From positions 185,001 through 249,000 of the forward strand of contig NZ_CP118957.1 in assembly GCF_029023825.1 (NCBI RefSeq): DNA of 64,000 nt, read 5' to 3'. Every line of letters begins with the position of its first letter. Positions within the stretch are counted from its first letter, which is position 1. Source of the stretch: Enterococcus saccharolyticus subsp. saccharolyticus (GTDB lineage: Bacteria; Bacillota; Bacilli; Lactobacillales; Enterococcaceae). Shown here piece after piece: positions 1-9,822 of this stretch. Made by a program: the position numbers and the translations under genes. A model generated the notes under the pieces. That model saw nothing but the letters and a program-made list of their open reading frames with translations, searched no databases and had not been told where the DNA came from.

Positions 1-939
1 GGTTTTGATGGCGATACAGCTGCTGTATTAGTTGCAATTGATGAGCAATCACCAGACATTGCTCAAGGAGTCGACACCGCGTTAGAAGCAAGAGATGAGA
101 AAAAAGATAGTTTAGATGAAATTGGCGCAGGAGACCAAGGTTTGATGTTTGGTTTTGCGGTGGATGAAACACCAGAATTAATGCCATTACCGATTTCTTT
201 AAGTCATCGTTTAGTTAGACGTTTAGCAGAATTACGTAAGACAGAAGAAATTCCTTACTTACGTCCGGATGCAAAATCACAAGTGACTGTAGAATATGAC
301 GATCAAGGTAAACCACAACGCGTGGATACAGTCGTTATTAGTACACAACATGATGAAGCAACTAACAATGAAACCATTCATCGTGACGTCATTGAAAAAG
401 TTATTAAAGAAGTCATTCCATCTGAATTATTAGATGATAAAACAAAATATTATATTAATCCAACTGGACGTTTTGTCATTGGGGGACCACAAGGAGATGC
501 TGGTTTAACCGGACGTAAAATTATTGTTGATACGTATGGTGGCTATGCGCGTCATGGCGGGGGAGCATTTTCAGGAAAAGATGCGACAAAAGTCGATCGT
601 TCTGCAAGTTACGCAGCCCGCTATATTGCGAAAAATATTGTCGCTGCTCAATTGGCTTCTAAAGTAGAAGTACAATTGGCATATGCAATTGGTGTAGCAC
701 AACCTGTGTCAATTTCAATTGATACATTTGGGACAGGAAAAGTTTCGCAAGCAAAATTAGTCGAAGCGGTACGTCAAAACTTTGATTTGCGTCCAGCAGG
801 GATTATCGAAATGCTAGACTTACGTCGACCAATTTATCGACAAACAGCAGCATATGGACATTTTGGTCGTACAGATATCGACTTACCATGGGAACAAACT
901 GACAAAGTAGACGGTTTATTGGCAAGTGTGAAGGAATAA
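1..939 (+). CDS. metK: S-adenosylmethionine synthetase, 3' part
   Basis: Makes S-adenosylmethionine from ATP and methionine in the cytosol. The reading frame is open from base 1, so the start lies outside the window and about 312 residues are visible. Family landmarks: [12 protein letters not shown] (about residues 42-53 of the visible part), the glycine-rich phosphate loop [14 protein letters not shown], and the GGGAFSGKD motif, all as in bacterial MetK. The C-terminus at LLASVKE is normal, and a strong terminator follows directly, so the gene probably ends its transcript here. Only the missing N-terminus is uncertain; upstream regulation such as an S-box cannot be seen. Confidence 0.97.
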   Translation, partial: GFDGDTAAVLVAIDEQSPDIAQGVDTALEARDEKKDSLDEIGAGDQGLMFGFAVDETPELMPLPISLSHRLVRRLAELRKTEEIPYLRPDAKSQVTVEYDDQGKPQRVDTVVISTQHDEATNNETIHRDVIEKVIKEVIPSELLDDKTKYYINPTGRFVIGGPQGDAGLTGRKIIVDTYGGYARHGGGAFSGKDATKVDRSASYAARYIAKNIVAAQLASKVEVQLAYAIGVAQPVSISIDTFGTGKVSQAKLVEAVRQNFDLRPAGIIEMLDLRRPIYRQTAAYGHFGRTDIDLPWEQTDKVDGLLASVKE

Positions 940-940
940 C

Positions 941-994
941 AGAGGCGATCTCTATTGAGCAATCAATAGGGATGGTCTTATTTTTTTTTTTTTT
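941..994 (+). terminator. Intrinsic terminator after metK
   Basis: A ten-base-pair stem (948-957 with 964-973, one G-U pair) with a six-base loop, extended outward by further imperfect pairs, runs into a tract of 14 T (981-994). It separates metK from the MFS gene starting at 1020. Confidence 0.85.
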
Positions 995-1019
995 GAAAGA
1001 ATGTAAGGGAAGTGAAGAA

Positions 1020-2498
1020 ATGGAAAGAAAAACGAATACAATGATTGTCACGATTGCGATTTTTGTGGCAACTTTTATGACAGCAGTCGAAGGTACGATT
1101 GTTACAACCGCTATGCCGACAATTGTGGGATCATTACATGGGATTGAAATCATGAACTGGGTATTTTCAATTTATTTATTAACCAATGCCATGTTGACAC
1201 CAATTTATGGAAAATTAGCCGACAAAGTTGGGCGTAAACCAATTTTTATTTTTGGAACAGCCATTTTTATTATTGGTTCAGCGTTATGTGGCTTGTCAAA
1301 TGCGATGTTGCCTTTGATTATCTCACGTGCCATTCAAGGGATTGGTGCTGGAGCAATGATGCCAGTTGCGTTGACTATTTTAGCCGATTTATATGATACG
1401 GAAAAGCGGGCACGCATGTTGGGCTTGAATAGTACTGCTTGGGGTGTGGCCAGTGTAATTGGACCTTTAGCAGGTGGTTTGATTGTAGATACTATTGGTT
1501 GGCATTGGATTTTCTTTATCAATGTTCCGATTGGTTTAGTATTAATTGCTTTAATTGTGATTTTTTTAGTTGAACCAAAACGGGTAAAAGATACCAAGAA
1601 AATGGATTTTCTGGGCAGTATCTTTTTAATGCTGATTCTTTTAAGTTTGTTGCTAGGGTTCCAATATTTAAGTGAACCAAACGCTACATGGAAAGTGTTG
1701 GCGCTCTTTAGTTTAACGATTGTCTCGTTTATCCTGTTTATTAAAGTCGAAAAACGTGCAGAAGATCCGGTTATCTCTTTAAATATATTTAGCAATCATG
1801 TGTTTGTGATTGTAAATATTGTCGCTGCCTTGTCTAGTGGGTTCTTGATGGGAATTGAAGTGTATATTCCAATGTGGATGCAAGGGGTTCTTGGTTTAAG
1901 TGCAGGTATTGGTGGATTGGTGTTAGCACCACTATCAATTATGTGGGTAATGGGTTCATCAATGGCTAGTCGTTGGATGACCAACAAAACCGTGCATTGG
2001 GTATTAACTGCGAGTCTTTTCATTATTTTAGTTGGTGGTTTAGGTTTATTTTTAGCACCAGCGAATACACCAATTATTGTCTTTATCTTATTATCAGCAA
2101 TTACTGGTACTGGTATGGGTGCCGTGACTGTCACAGGAACGGTGGTTGCTCAAAATAGTGTCCCGACATCACAACTAGGAATGGCGACTTCGTTTAATAC
2201 GCTAGTTAGAACGATTGGACAAACGATTATGGTATCGGTCTTTGGGATTACCTTTAACATGGTTACTTCCGCACAATTAGCTAAAAGTGCGTTAACCGAT
2301 GATCCCGATATTATGAATAAGTTAGTTAATCCTCAAACAGCCAAATTATTAACCAATGAGTTATTGTTGCCTTTACGTGGAATTTTACACCAAGGATTGC
2401 AAGTAGTTTATGGTTTTGCCGCGTTCTTAATTATTATTGCCTTAATTTTTACGCAAACACTTCGTAAAAAACGTGCTATAATAAATAAAAACACTTAA
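1020..2498 (+). CDS. MFS drug exporter, DHA2 (14-TM) family
   Basis: Probable proton-driven multidrug efflux permease of the EmrB/QacA (DHA2) group, about 492 aa with roughly 14 hydrophobic segments. MFS motif A (GKLADKVGRKP, loop 2-3) and a motif C region (GPLAGGLIVDTIGWHW) typical of antiporters are present. I place the start at 1020 because AAGGGAAGTG lies just upstream; the upstream ATG at 972 sits inside the metK terminator. The esterase gene follows after 17 bases, so the two are probably co-transcribed. Substrate cannot be told from sequence; no regulator gene is adjacent. Confidence 0.88.
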   Translation: MERKTNTMIVTIAIFVATFMTAVEGTIVTTAMPTIVGSLHGIEIMNWVFSIYLLTNAMLTPIYGKLADKVGRKPIFIFGTAIFIIGSALCGLSNAMLPLIISRAIQGIGAGAMMPVALTILADLYDTEKRARMLGLNSTAWGVASVIGPLAGGLIVDTIGWHWIFFINVPIGLVLIALIVIFLVEPKRVKDTKKMDFLGSIFLMLILLSLLLGFQYLSEPNATWKVLALFSLTIVSFILFIKVEKRAEDPVISLNIFSNHVFVIVNIVAALSSGFLMGIEVYIPMWMQGVLGLSAGIGGLVLAPLSIMWVMGSSMASRWMTNKTVHWVLTASLFIILVGGLGLFLAPANTPIIVFILLSAITGTGMGAVTVTGTVVAQNSVPTSQLGMATSFNTLVRTIGQTIMVSVFGITFNMVTSAQLAKSALTDDPDIMNKLVNPQTAKLLTNELLLPLRGILHQGLQVVYGFAAFLIIIALIFTQTLRKKRAIINKNT

Positions 2499-2515
2499 GA
2501 TAGCGAGGGAAACAA

Positions 2516-3295
2516 ATGGCATTTTTACAAGCAAATGTATATTCGAATGAATTGGGAATGGAAGTTATGGTCAATGTAATTCTTCCACAACAGACCAAAA
2601 AAGTGGTTGGGAAAGAGACAAAAGGCGCGTTAACCGATGTCCCAGTCTTGTATTTATTACATGGAATGAATGGCAATCATAGCGTCTGGGCACGACGAAC
2701 GTCCATTGAACGCTATGTGTCTGATTTAGGCTTAGCTGTGATTATGCCCTCGACAGATTTAGGATTTTACACGGATACAACGTATGATATGAATTATTGG
2801 ACGTTTATTTCAGAAGAATTACCTAAAATTTGTCATGAACTGTTTCCACAATTAACAACCAAACGAGAAAAAACGTTTGCTGCAGGGTTATCCATGGGCG
2901 GTTATGGTGCGATGAAATTAGGCTTACGTAAACCAGAAAAATTTGCGGCAGTGGCTTCCTTATCAGGTGCACTGGCCTTGGCTGAAAGTACCGATTCCTT
3001 TTTAGAAATTCGTGGTAAGAACTATTGGGAAGGTATTTTTGGTCCATTGGAAAAAATCAAAGGGTCCGAAAATGATTTAATTCATCTCATTCAAACGATT
3101 GATAAAAAGCAAGCACCGCGTTTTTTTATTACGTGTGGAACCGAAGATGAGTTATATGATGCCAATGTTTATGCGACCAAGCAACTGAAAAAACGTCGCT
3201 TGGACGTGACATTTGAAGATGGTCCAGGTGCGCATGATTGGGATTTTTGGGATAAATGGATTCAGCGCGTCTTAACATGGATTGCTGAAAAATAA
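2516..3295 (+). CDS. Alpha/beta-hydrolase esterase (EstA/FrmB-like)
   Basis: Putative carboxylesterase of the esterase-D / tributyrin esterase family, 259 aa, cytosolic (no signal peptide). The nucleophile elbow GLSMGGYGAMK (Ser near residue 125), the oxyanion-hole region YLLHGMNGNH and a C-terminal catalytic His in GPGAHDWDFW give a complete serine hydrolase triad arrangement; the acid is probably the Asp in CGTEDELYD. Lactococcal EstA hydrolyses short-chain acyl esters, which is the best functional guess. It sits 17 bases after the MFS gene with a GAGGGAAAC ribosome site, and a strong terminator ends the unit. Confidence 0.88.
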   Translation: MAFLQANVYSNELGMEVMVNVILPQQTKKVVGKETKGALTDVPVLYLLHGMNGNHSVWARRTSIERYVSDLGLAVIMPSTDLGFYTDTTYDMNYWTFISEELPKICHELFPQLTTKREKTFAAGLSMGGYGAMKLGLRKPEKFAAVASLSGALALAESTDSFLEIRGKNYWEGIFGPLEKIKGSENDLIHLIQTIDKKQAPRFFITCGTEDELYDANVYATKQLKKRRLDVTFEDGPGAHDWDFWDKWIQRVLTWIAEK

Positions 3296-3300
3296 GAGTT

Positions 3301-3349
3301 AAAAACCGTATGCTTGTTATTTTTTATTGACAGGCATGCGGTTTTCTTT
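3301..3349 (+). terminator. Intrinsic terminator after esterase gene
   Basis: Long hairpin: AAAACCGTATGCTTGT pairs with ACAGGCATGCGGTTTT across an AT-rich loop, and the 3' arm leads into TTTTCTTT. Confidence 0.85.
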
Positions 3350-3382
3350 ATTATAAAACATAGTTTGTTGGTCTTTGGTCTA

Positions 3383-3397
3383 ATGAAAACGTTTTTT
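3383..3397 (+). promoter_or_regulatory. Candidate cre (CcpA) site 1
   Basis: ATGAAAACGTTTTTT fits the cre consensus WTGAAARCGYTTWNN at every defined position. It lies 75 bases before the regulator start at 3473, with a second cre 46 bases downstream. CcpA control is inferred. Confidence 0.6.
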
Positions 3398-3428
3398 AGA
3401 ATCCAAATTGGACTCAAACAAACTTTAA

Positions 3429-3443
3429 TTGAAAACGCTTTTA
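3429..3443 (+). promoter_or_regulatory. Candidate cre (CcpA) site 2
   Basis: TTGAAAACGCTTTTA is a second full match to WTGAAARCGYTTWNN, 30 bases upstream of the regulator start at 3473. Paired cre sites point to strong catabolite control of this promoter. Confidence 0.6.
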
Positions 3444-3472
3444 AATTATGATGAAAACATGGAGGTGAGGTT

Positions 3473-4630
3473 ATGTTGGATTATCACTTACAAAAATTAT
3501 TTCAAAAAAAGTTTTATGGTTCACGTATTTCTCTCGAGGAGTTGGCACTAGTTATTGGAATCGATCCGCAACGACTTTATCAACAAATTCGTGAAGTAAA
3601 TATTTTTTTGAGAAAAAAGGGACAACCGGAGTTTCGCTTTGTAGATGGTGATATTCAACTACCAGAAAAAATTAATTTTAGTTGGGCAGAGTTAAAGTTT
3701 TTGACTTCGCGTTATGAGATTATTTTTTCGGAAATTGAACGCCAACGACTCATCTTTCTATATTGCTTTTTGGAGGTCGAAAATTTATCCGTTTTTCATT
3801 TTCAAGATTTTTTGCAAGTAAGTAAAAATACGATTTTGGCAGATATCAAAAAATTGAGAGAATATCTTGAGGAAAATGCTATCCAACTTGTGTATCAACG
3901 AAAATCTGGTTTTTATTTATCAGGTGAGGAACTACCAATTCGGATTTTTGCTCGGAATATTGTTTCGGAACTATTGGATAGTGATTCGGGGTATTGGGGA
4001 TTAACCGCGTTACAAGAACAACTACCACAAAATGACTATTTGCTTTTTCGTCAGCATTTAAAACAAGCAGTAATTGAGCAAAAGCTGACAGTGGTACCAA
4101 GTCGAGTGGAAGAAGTGTCGCATTATATCACATTGTTAAGTGGACGAATTGCCCATCATCGCGTCGTTTTCACACAAGAAGAACAAGAGCTTTTGGTAGG
4201 GCTAGAAGCAAAAGTAGCAGCAGAAAAATTTATTGCCTGTACGCCAGCATTTGATTACCCGAATGAAGCTTTGTTTCTAACAAGTTTGGTGATGACCGTT
4301 GTAGAAGGGAGCATTCAAGATGCTTCACTGGATTATTTATTGCAGTGCGCCCATCAAATTATTCAACGGATTCAAACATTTAGTGCGATTGATTTTCGTG
4401 AACGTAATCAAACGTTGTTGCATGTTTTTTATCATCTGGTGCCGTCTTTTTTTCGAATTTATTTTGGGTATCATTTACCCAATGCATGGACCGATGTCGT
4501 CAAACGGCAACACAATGAATTGTTTAAATTGACGAAAATTGCTTTACGTCCTTTAGAAAAATTAACGAGAAAAACGATACCCGATATATTGTGCGAACGT
4601 ACGTTCTATGATAAGCTAAATAACAACTAA
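3473..4630 (+). CDS. Orphan PRD/Mga-type regulator, C-terminally truncated
   Basis: 385 aa. The N-terminus holds two helix-turn-helix regions (about residues 15-60 and 100-150, the latter with the VSKNTILADIKKLREYL recognition-helix pattern), followed by one PRD and most of a second. Compared with the 691-aa regulator at 14796, it ends inside PRD2 where a FYLALFFGG-like motif should come, and has no EIIB-like or EIIA-like domains. GGAGGTGAGG precedes the ATG. No PTS or sugar genes are adjacent, and the 3' end overlaps the convergent tetR stop by four bases. It is either a short regulator form or the relic of a sugar operon whose remainder was deleted. Confidence 0.75.
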   Translation: MLDYHLQKLFQKKFYGSRISLEELALVIGIDPQRLYQQIREVNIFLRKKGQPEFRFVDGDIQLPEKINFSWAELKFLTSRYEIIFSEIERQRLIFLYCFLEVENLSVFHFQDFLQVSKNTILADIKKLREYLEENAIQLVYQRKSGFYLSGEELPIRIFARNIVSELLDSDSGYWGLTALQEQLPQNDYLLFRQHLKQAVIEQKLTVVPSRVEEVSHYITLLSGRIAHHRVVFTQEEQELLVGLEAKVAAEKFIACTPAFDYPNEALFLTSLVMTVVEGSIQDASLDYLLQCAHQIIQRIQTFSAIDFRERNQTLLHVFYHLVPSFFRIYFGYHLPNAWTDVVKRQHNELFKLTKIALRPLEKLTRKTIPDILCERTFYDKLNNN

Positions 4631-5292
4631 GAGGAAAAGTCATTTTTTAACTGTTCTAAGCCTAAAAGATAGATTTTGACACTATTCATAAACGTTTCTT
4701 TGGTATCTAGTTCTTGTTCACGTTGCGAAAGAGCAAAACGAAACGATTCGAGCGCTTGTTCTTGTGCATATTGGCGCATCCATTGCACGGATTGTTGTAA
4801 AGATTGATTACCGGTTCTAATTTTTTGTGCCAATTGTTCTTCTTTTTGTCGATCAATCAAATAACCAATCAATAAGTAATGAAGCGATAAGACAGCATGA
4901 CGACTTTGCGCCAAGCTATACCCTTGTTGGTAAACTAATTGATTCATGGCTTCAATATGTTCTAATCGACTGGCGTAAGCTGGAACCGTATTGATTTCTA
5001 ATTCAGCGCCACACGGAAATTGAGTGTATAAATCATAATAGGCGCTCATAAAAGCGCTGAGTTGCTCCATTGCCGTGAGTGCTGAATCGGGTACTTGTAA
5101 TTGTTGCTCCATTGTTTCAGCCATATTTTGTAATAAGTCTTGTTTGTCTTTGAAATACCAATAAATGGCAGGTGCTTTGACATCCAATGCGGTTGCTAAG
5201 TTTCGCATGGAGAGCCCCTCGATGGTTCGTTTTTCAGCGAGAATGTCGAAGGCGATTTGAATAATTTTTTCCTTCGATAATTTTTGTTCCAT
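4627..5292 (-). CDS. TetR-family repressor of the adjacent ABC exporter
   Basis: About 221 aa. The N-terminal helix-turn-helix (residues 15-50, containing LSMRNLATALDVKAPAIYWYF) is typical of TetR; the rest resembles the TetR C-terminal ligand domain. I prefer the second ATG (5292), which has AAAGGATG at proper spacing; the first ATG (5301) touches the ribosome site. It is divergent from the exporter genes, with a 21-bp palindrome at 5351-5371 between them, so repression of the exporter and itself is the likely role. L. lactis lmrCD has a neighbouring repressor (LmrR), but of another family. Confidence 0.85.
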   Translation of the reverse strand: MEQKLSKEKIIQIAFDILAEKRTIEGLSMRNLATALDVKAPAIYWYFKDKQDLLQNMAETMEQQLQVPDSALTAMEQLSAFMSAYYDLYTQFPCGAELEINTVPAYASRLEHIEAMNQLVYQQGYSLAQSRHAVLSLHYLLIGYLIDRQKEEQLAQKIRTGNQSLQQSVQWMRQYAQEQALESFRFALSQREQELDTKETFMNSVKIYLLGLEQLKNDFSS

Positions 5293-5350
5293 TAAAGTCA
5301 TCCTTTTAGTTGCAATTGATTTTTACTCGTGGTAAATTATTTATCTGCCT

Positions 5351-5371
5351 GTATTTTACAGTGTTAAATAC
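5351..5371. promoter_or_regulatory. Near-perfect palindrome, candidate TetR operator
   Basis: 21 bases with a GTATTT...AAATAC outer part and an ACA-G-TGT core; only one symmetric base pair breaks the symmetry. It lies between tetR (start 5292) and the exporter start (5406), where a repressor site would block both promoters. Binding is inferred. Confidence 0.6.
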
Positions 5372-5405
5372 AAGGTGTCAAATTTATAAAAAAGGAGAAA
5401 AAACG

Positions 5406-7115
5406 ATGGATTTAGTCTTAAAACACGTCAAGAAATACAAGCTTGCTGTAACAGTTTCCTTACTATCGGTTGTAGTAATGGTCATGGCATCGTTATGGCA
5501 GCCAAAGTTACTCCAACAAGTATTAGAAGCAATTATCACAGAAAACAACGATGAAATGACTGAAATCGGTATTTATTTAATTGGTTTAGCTGTATTAGGT
5601 TTAATTGCTGGGATTTTAAATACGATTTTTTCAGCAAAAGTGGCACAAGGTGTCAGTGCGGATATTCGTGAAGAAGCGTTCCGAAAAGTGCAAACCTTCT
5701 CATTTGGAAATATCGAAACATTTTCAGCAGGAAATATTGTTGTTCGTTTAACGAACGATGTCAATCAAATTCAAAACTTAGTGATGATTACCTTACAATC
5801 ATTGTTTAGAATTCCGATTCTCTTTATTGGTAGTTTCATTTTAGCGATGCTGACCTTACCAGAATTATGGTGGATTATTGTCGCTTTAATTATTGCAGTC
5901 GTGGTGATTACAGGTTTGTCTTTCACGCGTATGGGCAAACATTTTATGATTATTCAAAATTTAATCGATAAAATCAACAATATTGCCAAAGAAAATCTAA
6001 TGGGTGTTCGGGTTGTAAAATCATTTGTTCAAGAAAAAAATCAATTGGCTTATTTTAGCAAAGTAAGTGATGATTTAACCAAACACAATATTATTGTGGG
6101 AACCTTGTTTTCAGTGATGATTCCCGGTTTTATGTTAGCGGCGAATTTAGCTGTAGTAGGGGCTATTTTCTTTGTAAGTCATCTAGTCAAAGATGATCCA
6201 ACTGTCATCGGTGGAATTGCTTCATTTATGAACTATTTGATGCAAATTATGATGGCAATTATTATTGGAGGCATGATGATGATGATGACATCACGTGCAG
6301 CAGTTTCTTTGAAGCGTATCAAAGAAATTTTAGCTGCTGAACCTGATGTGACGTATGCCGATGTTCCGGAACAAGCGTTGTCAGGTAGCGTCGTATTCGA
6401 CCATGTCTCATTCCGTTATCCAGGTGATGAGAAAGATACTTTAAAAGATATTAGTTTTACTATTCAATCAGGAGAAATGATTGGGATTGTGGGTGCAACT
6501 GGTTCTGGTAAGTCAACCTTAGCGCAATTGATTCCCCGATTATTTGATCCAACTTCAGGAAAAGTTGAAGTTGGAGGTGTTGATTTAACACAAGTTAATG
6601 AACGTAGCCTACGTGAAACGGTCTCGTTTGTCTTGCAACGTGCGATTTTATTCTCTGGAACAATTGCGGACAATTTGCGCCATGGAAAAAAAGATGCGAC
6701 CGAACAAGAGATGACACGTGCTACACAAATTGCGCAAGCTCGCGAATTTATTGAAAAATTACCTGATGGATACAATGCGACTGTTGAAGAACGCAGTGCC
6801 AACTTTTCTGGTGGGCAAAAACAACGTTTGTCTATTTCACGCGGCGTCATTGGTGCACCAAAAATTTTAATTTTAGATGATAGTACCAGTGCATTAGATG
6901 CTCGTTCAGAACGTTTGGTCCGTGAAGCATTGGATCGTGAATTGAAAGAGACAACGACAATTGTCATTGCCCAAAAAATTGCTTCGGTTGTTAAAGCCGA
7001 TCGCATTCTAGTCCTTGATGAAGGAAAACTAGTGGGTGAAGGAACGCATAGCGAATTAGTTGCAACAAACCCAATTTATCAAGAAATTTTTGAAACACAA
7101 AAAGGAGCGGAGTAA
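5406..7115 (+). CDS. efrA: ABC multidrug exporter half-transporter, EfrA-like
   Basis: 569 aa: six-helix membrane domain (about 15-310) followed by a nucleotide-binding domain. Walker [10 protein letters not shown] (about 362), signature FSGGQKQR (about 466), Walker [13 protein letters not shown]. The catalytic Glu after Walker B is Asp and the switch His is Gln (IAQK, about 521), so this subunit carries the degenerate ATP site, as in heterodimeric exporters such as LmrC, BmrC and EfrA. I start at 5406 because AAAAGGAG precedes it; the upstream ATG at 5310 has no ribosome site. Partner gene begins two bases after the stop. The sequence resembles my memory of enterococcal EfrA; substrates (fluoroquinolones, dyes) are by analogy. 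Confidence 0.88.
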   Translation: MDLVLKHVKKYKLAVTVSLLSVVVMVMASLWQPKLLQQVLEAIITENNDEMTEIGIYLIGLAVLGLIAGILNTIFSAKVAQGVSADIREEAFRKVQTFSFGNIETFSAGNIVVRLTNDVNQIQNLVMITLQSLFRIPILFIGSFILAMLTLPELWWIIVALIIAVVVITGLSFTRMGKHFMIIQNLIDKINNIAKENLMGVRVVKSFVQEKNQLAYFSKVSDDLTKHNIIVGTLFSVMIPGFMLAANLAVVGAIFFVSHLVKDDPTVIGGIASFMNYLMQIMMAIIIGGMMMMMTSRAAVSLKRIKEILAAEPDVTYADVPEQALSGSVVFDHVSFRYPGDEKDTLKDISFTIQSGEMIGIVGATGSGKSTLAQLIPRLFDPTSGKVEVGGVDLTQVNERSLRETVSFVLQRAILFSGTIADNLRHGKKDATEQEMTRATQIAQAREFIEKLPDGYNATVEERSANFSGGQKQRLSISRGVIGAPKILILDDSTSALDARSERLVREALDRELKETTTIVIAQKIASVVKADRILVLDEGKLVGEGTHSELVATNPIYQEIFETQKGAE

Positions 7116-7117
7116 GT

Positions 7118-8887
7118 ATGACTGATTTAGTAAAAGCAAGTAAGTTCTTCTATCATTATTTGAAACGCTACAAAGTATCCTTTTTCTTTATTTTTGTGAC
7201 CATTATCTTAGCAACTTATCTGCAAGTAAAAGCACCGCAATTTGTCGGAGAAGCTTTTCAAGAATTAGCCAATTATGTTGGTGGATTGATGCAAGGTGTC
7301 GATGATAAGAGTAAATTTATTGCGGTTGTGTGGAAATTACTGATTTTTTATGTCTTAGCTAGTGCGGCCAACTTTATTTACAGTATCTTATTTACGCAAG
7401 TTGTAGGAAAATCGACCAACCGTATGCGGATTGGATTATTTAATAAATTGGAAAAATTAACCATTCGTTTTTTTGATTCACATCAAGATGGTCAAATTTT
7501 AAGCCGTTTTACCAGTGACTTGGATAATATTCAAAATAGTTTGAACCAAGCATTGCTGCAATTCTTTACGAATATTGCGTTGTTAGTGGGGATTTTAATC
7601 ATGATGTTCCAACAAAATGTGACTTTGGCTTGGGCAACGATTGCTTCCACACCAATTGCGGTTATTTTAGCAGTAGTCGTGATTCAAAAAGCACGCAAAT
7701 ACGTGAATATTCAACAAGATGAAGTTGGTAAACTAAATGGCTACATGGATGAAAAAATCAGTGGTCAACGAATCATTATTACCAATGGTCTACAAGAAGA
7801 AACAATTGATGGCTTTTTAGAACACAATGAAAAAGTGCGTCAAGCAACTTTCAAAGGACAAGTTTATTCAGGGATGTTATTTCCATTAATGCAAGGAATG
7901 TCCCTAGTGAATACGGCGATTGTGATTTTCTTAGGTGGTTGGTTAGCATTAAATGGTGACTTAGAACGTGCCACAGCATTGGGATTAGTCGTGATGTTTG
8001 TCCAATATTCACAACAATATTACCGTCCATTAATGGAAATTTCCTCTGGTTACAGCATGATCCAATTAGCAATTACAGGTGCGCGTCGTTTGAACGAAAT
8101 GTTTGATGAACCTGATGAAATCAAACCAGTGAATGCTCCTAAAATTTCTGGTGTGGCACAAGCAGTCGCTTTAAATCATGTTGACTTTGGCTATAAAGAA
8201 GACCGTTTGATTTTAAAAGACGTTTCTATTCAAGTAAACAAAGGCGAAATGGTGGCTTTAGTTGGGCCAACAGGTTCTGGGAAAACAACCATCATGAATC
8301 TTTTAAATCGTTTTTATGATGTCAATCAAGGTTCGGTGACCTTTGATGACAAAGATATTCGTGACATTGATTTGGATAGTTTGCGTCAAAATGTCGGAAT
8401 TGTGTTACAAGATTCGGTACTATTTTCGGGAACCATTCGTGAGAACATTGTTTTTGGAAAACCTGATGCAACAGATGAAGAAGTGGTGTATGCGGCGCAA
8501 CAAGCCAACATTCATGACTTTATTATGGGACTAGAAAAAGGGTACGATACCCAAATTACTGAAGAAAACAGTGTCTTTAGTACTGGGCAAAAACAGTTAA
8601 TCAGTATTGCGCGGACGATTATTACCAATCCATCCTTGTTAATTCTTGATGAAGCAACCAGTAATGTGGATACAGTAACGGAAGCGAAAATTCAAAAAGC
8701 GATGGATGAAGCGATTAAAGGACGGACAAGTTTTGTCATTGCCCATCGATTGAAAACGATTTTGAATGCCGATCGAATTGTGGTCTTGAAAGATGGCCAA
8801 GTTATTGAAGAAGGCAATCATCATGAGTTACTGGAAAAAGATGGTTTTTACGCTGAATTGTATCACAACCAATTTGTATTTGAATAA
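7118..8887 (+). CDS. efrB: ABC multidrug exporter half-transporter, EfrB-like
   Basis: 589 aa, six membrane helices then an ATPase domain: Walker [10 protein letters not shown] (about 383), Walker [13 protein letters not shown] with intact Glu (about 508), and switch His in IAHRLKT (about 542). The ABC signature reads STGQKQ instead of SGGQ (about 486), the usual complement to a degenerate partner, so one consensus ATP site forms from both chains. A GGAG ribosome site lies in the end of the efrA-like gene. A terminator follows the stop, closing a two-gene operon under the divergent TetR gene. Confidence 0.88.
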   Translation: MTDLVKASKFFYHYLKRYKVSFFFIFVTIILATYLQVKAPQFVGEAFQELANYVGGLMQGVDDKSKFIAVVWKLLIFYVLASAANFIYSILFTQVVGKSTNRMRIGLFNKLEKLTIRFFDSHQDGQILSRFTSDLDNIQNSLNQALLQFFTNIALLVGILIMMFQQNVTLAWATIASTPIAVILAVVVIQKARKYVNIQQDEVGKLNGYMDEKISGQRIIITNGLQEETIDGFLEHNEKVRQATFKGQVYSGMLFPLMQGMSLVNTAIVIFLGGWLALNGDLERATALGLVVMFVQYSQQYYRPLMEISSGYSMIQLAITGARRLNEMFDEPDEIKPVNAPKISGVAQAVALNHVDFGYKEDRLILKDVSIQVNKGEMVALVGPTGSGKTTIMNLLNRFYDVNQGSVTFDDKDIRDIDLDSLRQNVGIVLQDSVLFSGTIRENIVFGKPDATDEEVVYAAQQANIHDFIMGLEKGYDTQITEENSVFSTGQKQLISIARTIITNPSLLILDEATSNVDTVTEAKIQKAMDEAIKGRTSFVIAHRLKTILNADRIVVLKDGQVIEEGNHHELLEKDGFYAELYHNQFVFE

Positions 8888-8888
8888 G

Positions 8889-8933
8889 AAAAAAAAGCTC
8901 TGAACCAGATAAAGATGGTTCAGAGCTTTTTTT
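8889..8933. terminator. Terminator between efrB and proC
   Basis: AAAAAAGCTCTGAACCA pairs perfectly with TGGTTCAGAGCTTTTTT around an eight-base loop. A-rich and T-rich ends let it work in both directions, serving the convergent exporter and proC transcripts. Confidence 0.9.
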
Positions 8934-8991
8934 CTATTGGAGTCTTTTTTTGCTGTCTCTTGGGGAAGATTCGCTTAATTAAAGGGAAAAA

Positions 8992-9822
8992 TTATTTTTT
9001 TGCTTGATTCATTAAATCTAAGTCTTTTTCAATAGTTGCATCAATTCCTTTGATAACAGTTGAGATAAAGGCATTGTTTTCTAATTCAACTAACCCAGCA
9101 ACTGTTGTTCCACCAGGTGAGCAGACACGATCAATTAATGTCCAAGGGTTTTCTTTTGATTCTTCAATCATTTTGGCACTACCTAAAACTGCTTGCGTCG
9201 CAATTTCTAACGCGATGTCTTTTGGTAAACCGTTTTTGACACCCGCACGTGCAATTGAATCGATAAATAGGTAAGCATAAGCTGGTGAGCTTCCTGCTAA
9301 AGCAGTGAAGTTTGAAAAGTTCTTTTCTTCTAATTCCCATGCACGACCAATTTTGTTAAACATTTCAACGATTAATGAAATATCTTCTTTTGAAGCAAAT
9401 TCATTACCGCAAACTGCAGCAGCACCTTCACCAACCATCGCATTCACGTTTGGCATCACGCGTACGACTTTCACTGGTTGATCTGTTTCAAAGATATCAT
9501 AGATTGCTTCAGTTGTTGTACCAGCTGCGATTGAAACAAGTAGTGGTTGTTTTTCTAAAATACCTGCTTTAGCATTTAATAAAGCTGTGCGAACGATATT
9601 TGGTTTTACTGCTAAAACTAAAACATCTACATTTTCAATGACTTCTTCTGGTGAATTCATGGCATGTGCGCCTAATTTACCAGCAAATTGTTGTACTTTT
9701 TCTGTTAAAATATCGAATAAATAAATTTGTGAACCTGCAACAAATTCTTTTGCGACAATTCCTTCAACAATAGCAGATGCCATGTTACCGACACCGATAA
9801 ATCCAATTTTTAAATCTTTCAT
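8992..9822 (-). CDS. proC: Pyrroline-5-carboxylate reductase
   Basis: Last step of proline synthesis: reduces 1-pyrroline-5-carboxylate with NAD(P)H. 276 aa, the family's usual length. N-terminal Rossmann motif GFIGVGNMASAI (residues 7-18), the VLAVKPN strand, VRVMPNVNAMVGEGAAA, and the C-terminal substrate-binding signature running from ALAGSSPAYAY to SPGGTTVAGL are all present. Its ATG shares one base with the stop of the upstream EamA pseudogene (TAATG), so the two were translationally coupled; GGGAGTG inside the end of that gene is its ribosome site. The gene itself looks intact. Confidence 0.97.
   Translation of the reverse strand: MKDLKIGFIGVGNMASAIVEGIVAKEFVAGSQIYLFDILTEKVQQFAGKLGAHAMNSPEEVIENVDVLVLAVKPNIVRTALLNAKAGILEKQPLLVSIAAGTTTEAIYDIFETDQPVKVVRVMPNVNAMVGEGAAAVCGNEFASKEDISLIVEMFNKIGRAWELEEKNFSNFTALAGSSPAYAYLFIDSIARAGVKNGLPKDIALEIATQAVLGSAKMIEESKENPWTLIDRVCSPGGTTVAGLVELENNAFISTVIKGIDATIEKDLDLMNQAKK

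Noticed and set aside
972-1019. Upstream ATG for the MFS gene
   Set aside because: It lies inside the metK terminator and the T tract; 1020 has a proper ribosome site.
6464-7006. 180-codon open frame antisense to the EfrA-like ATPase domain
   Set aside because: No ribosome site, composition is the reverse shadow of a well-supported gene. The same applies to other long antisense frames (for example 1334-1795, 1796-2134, 60320-60613).
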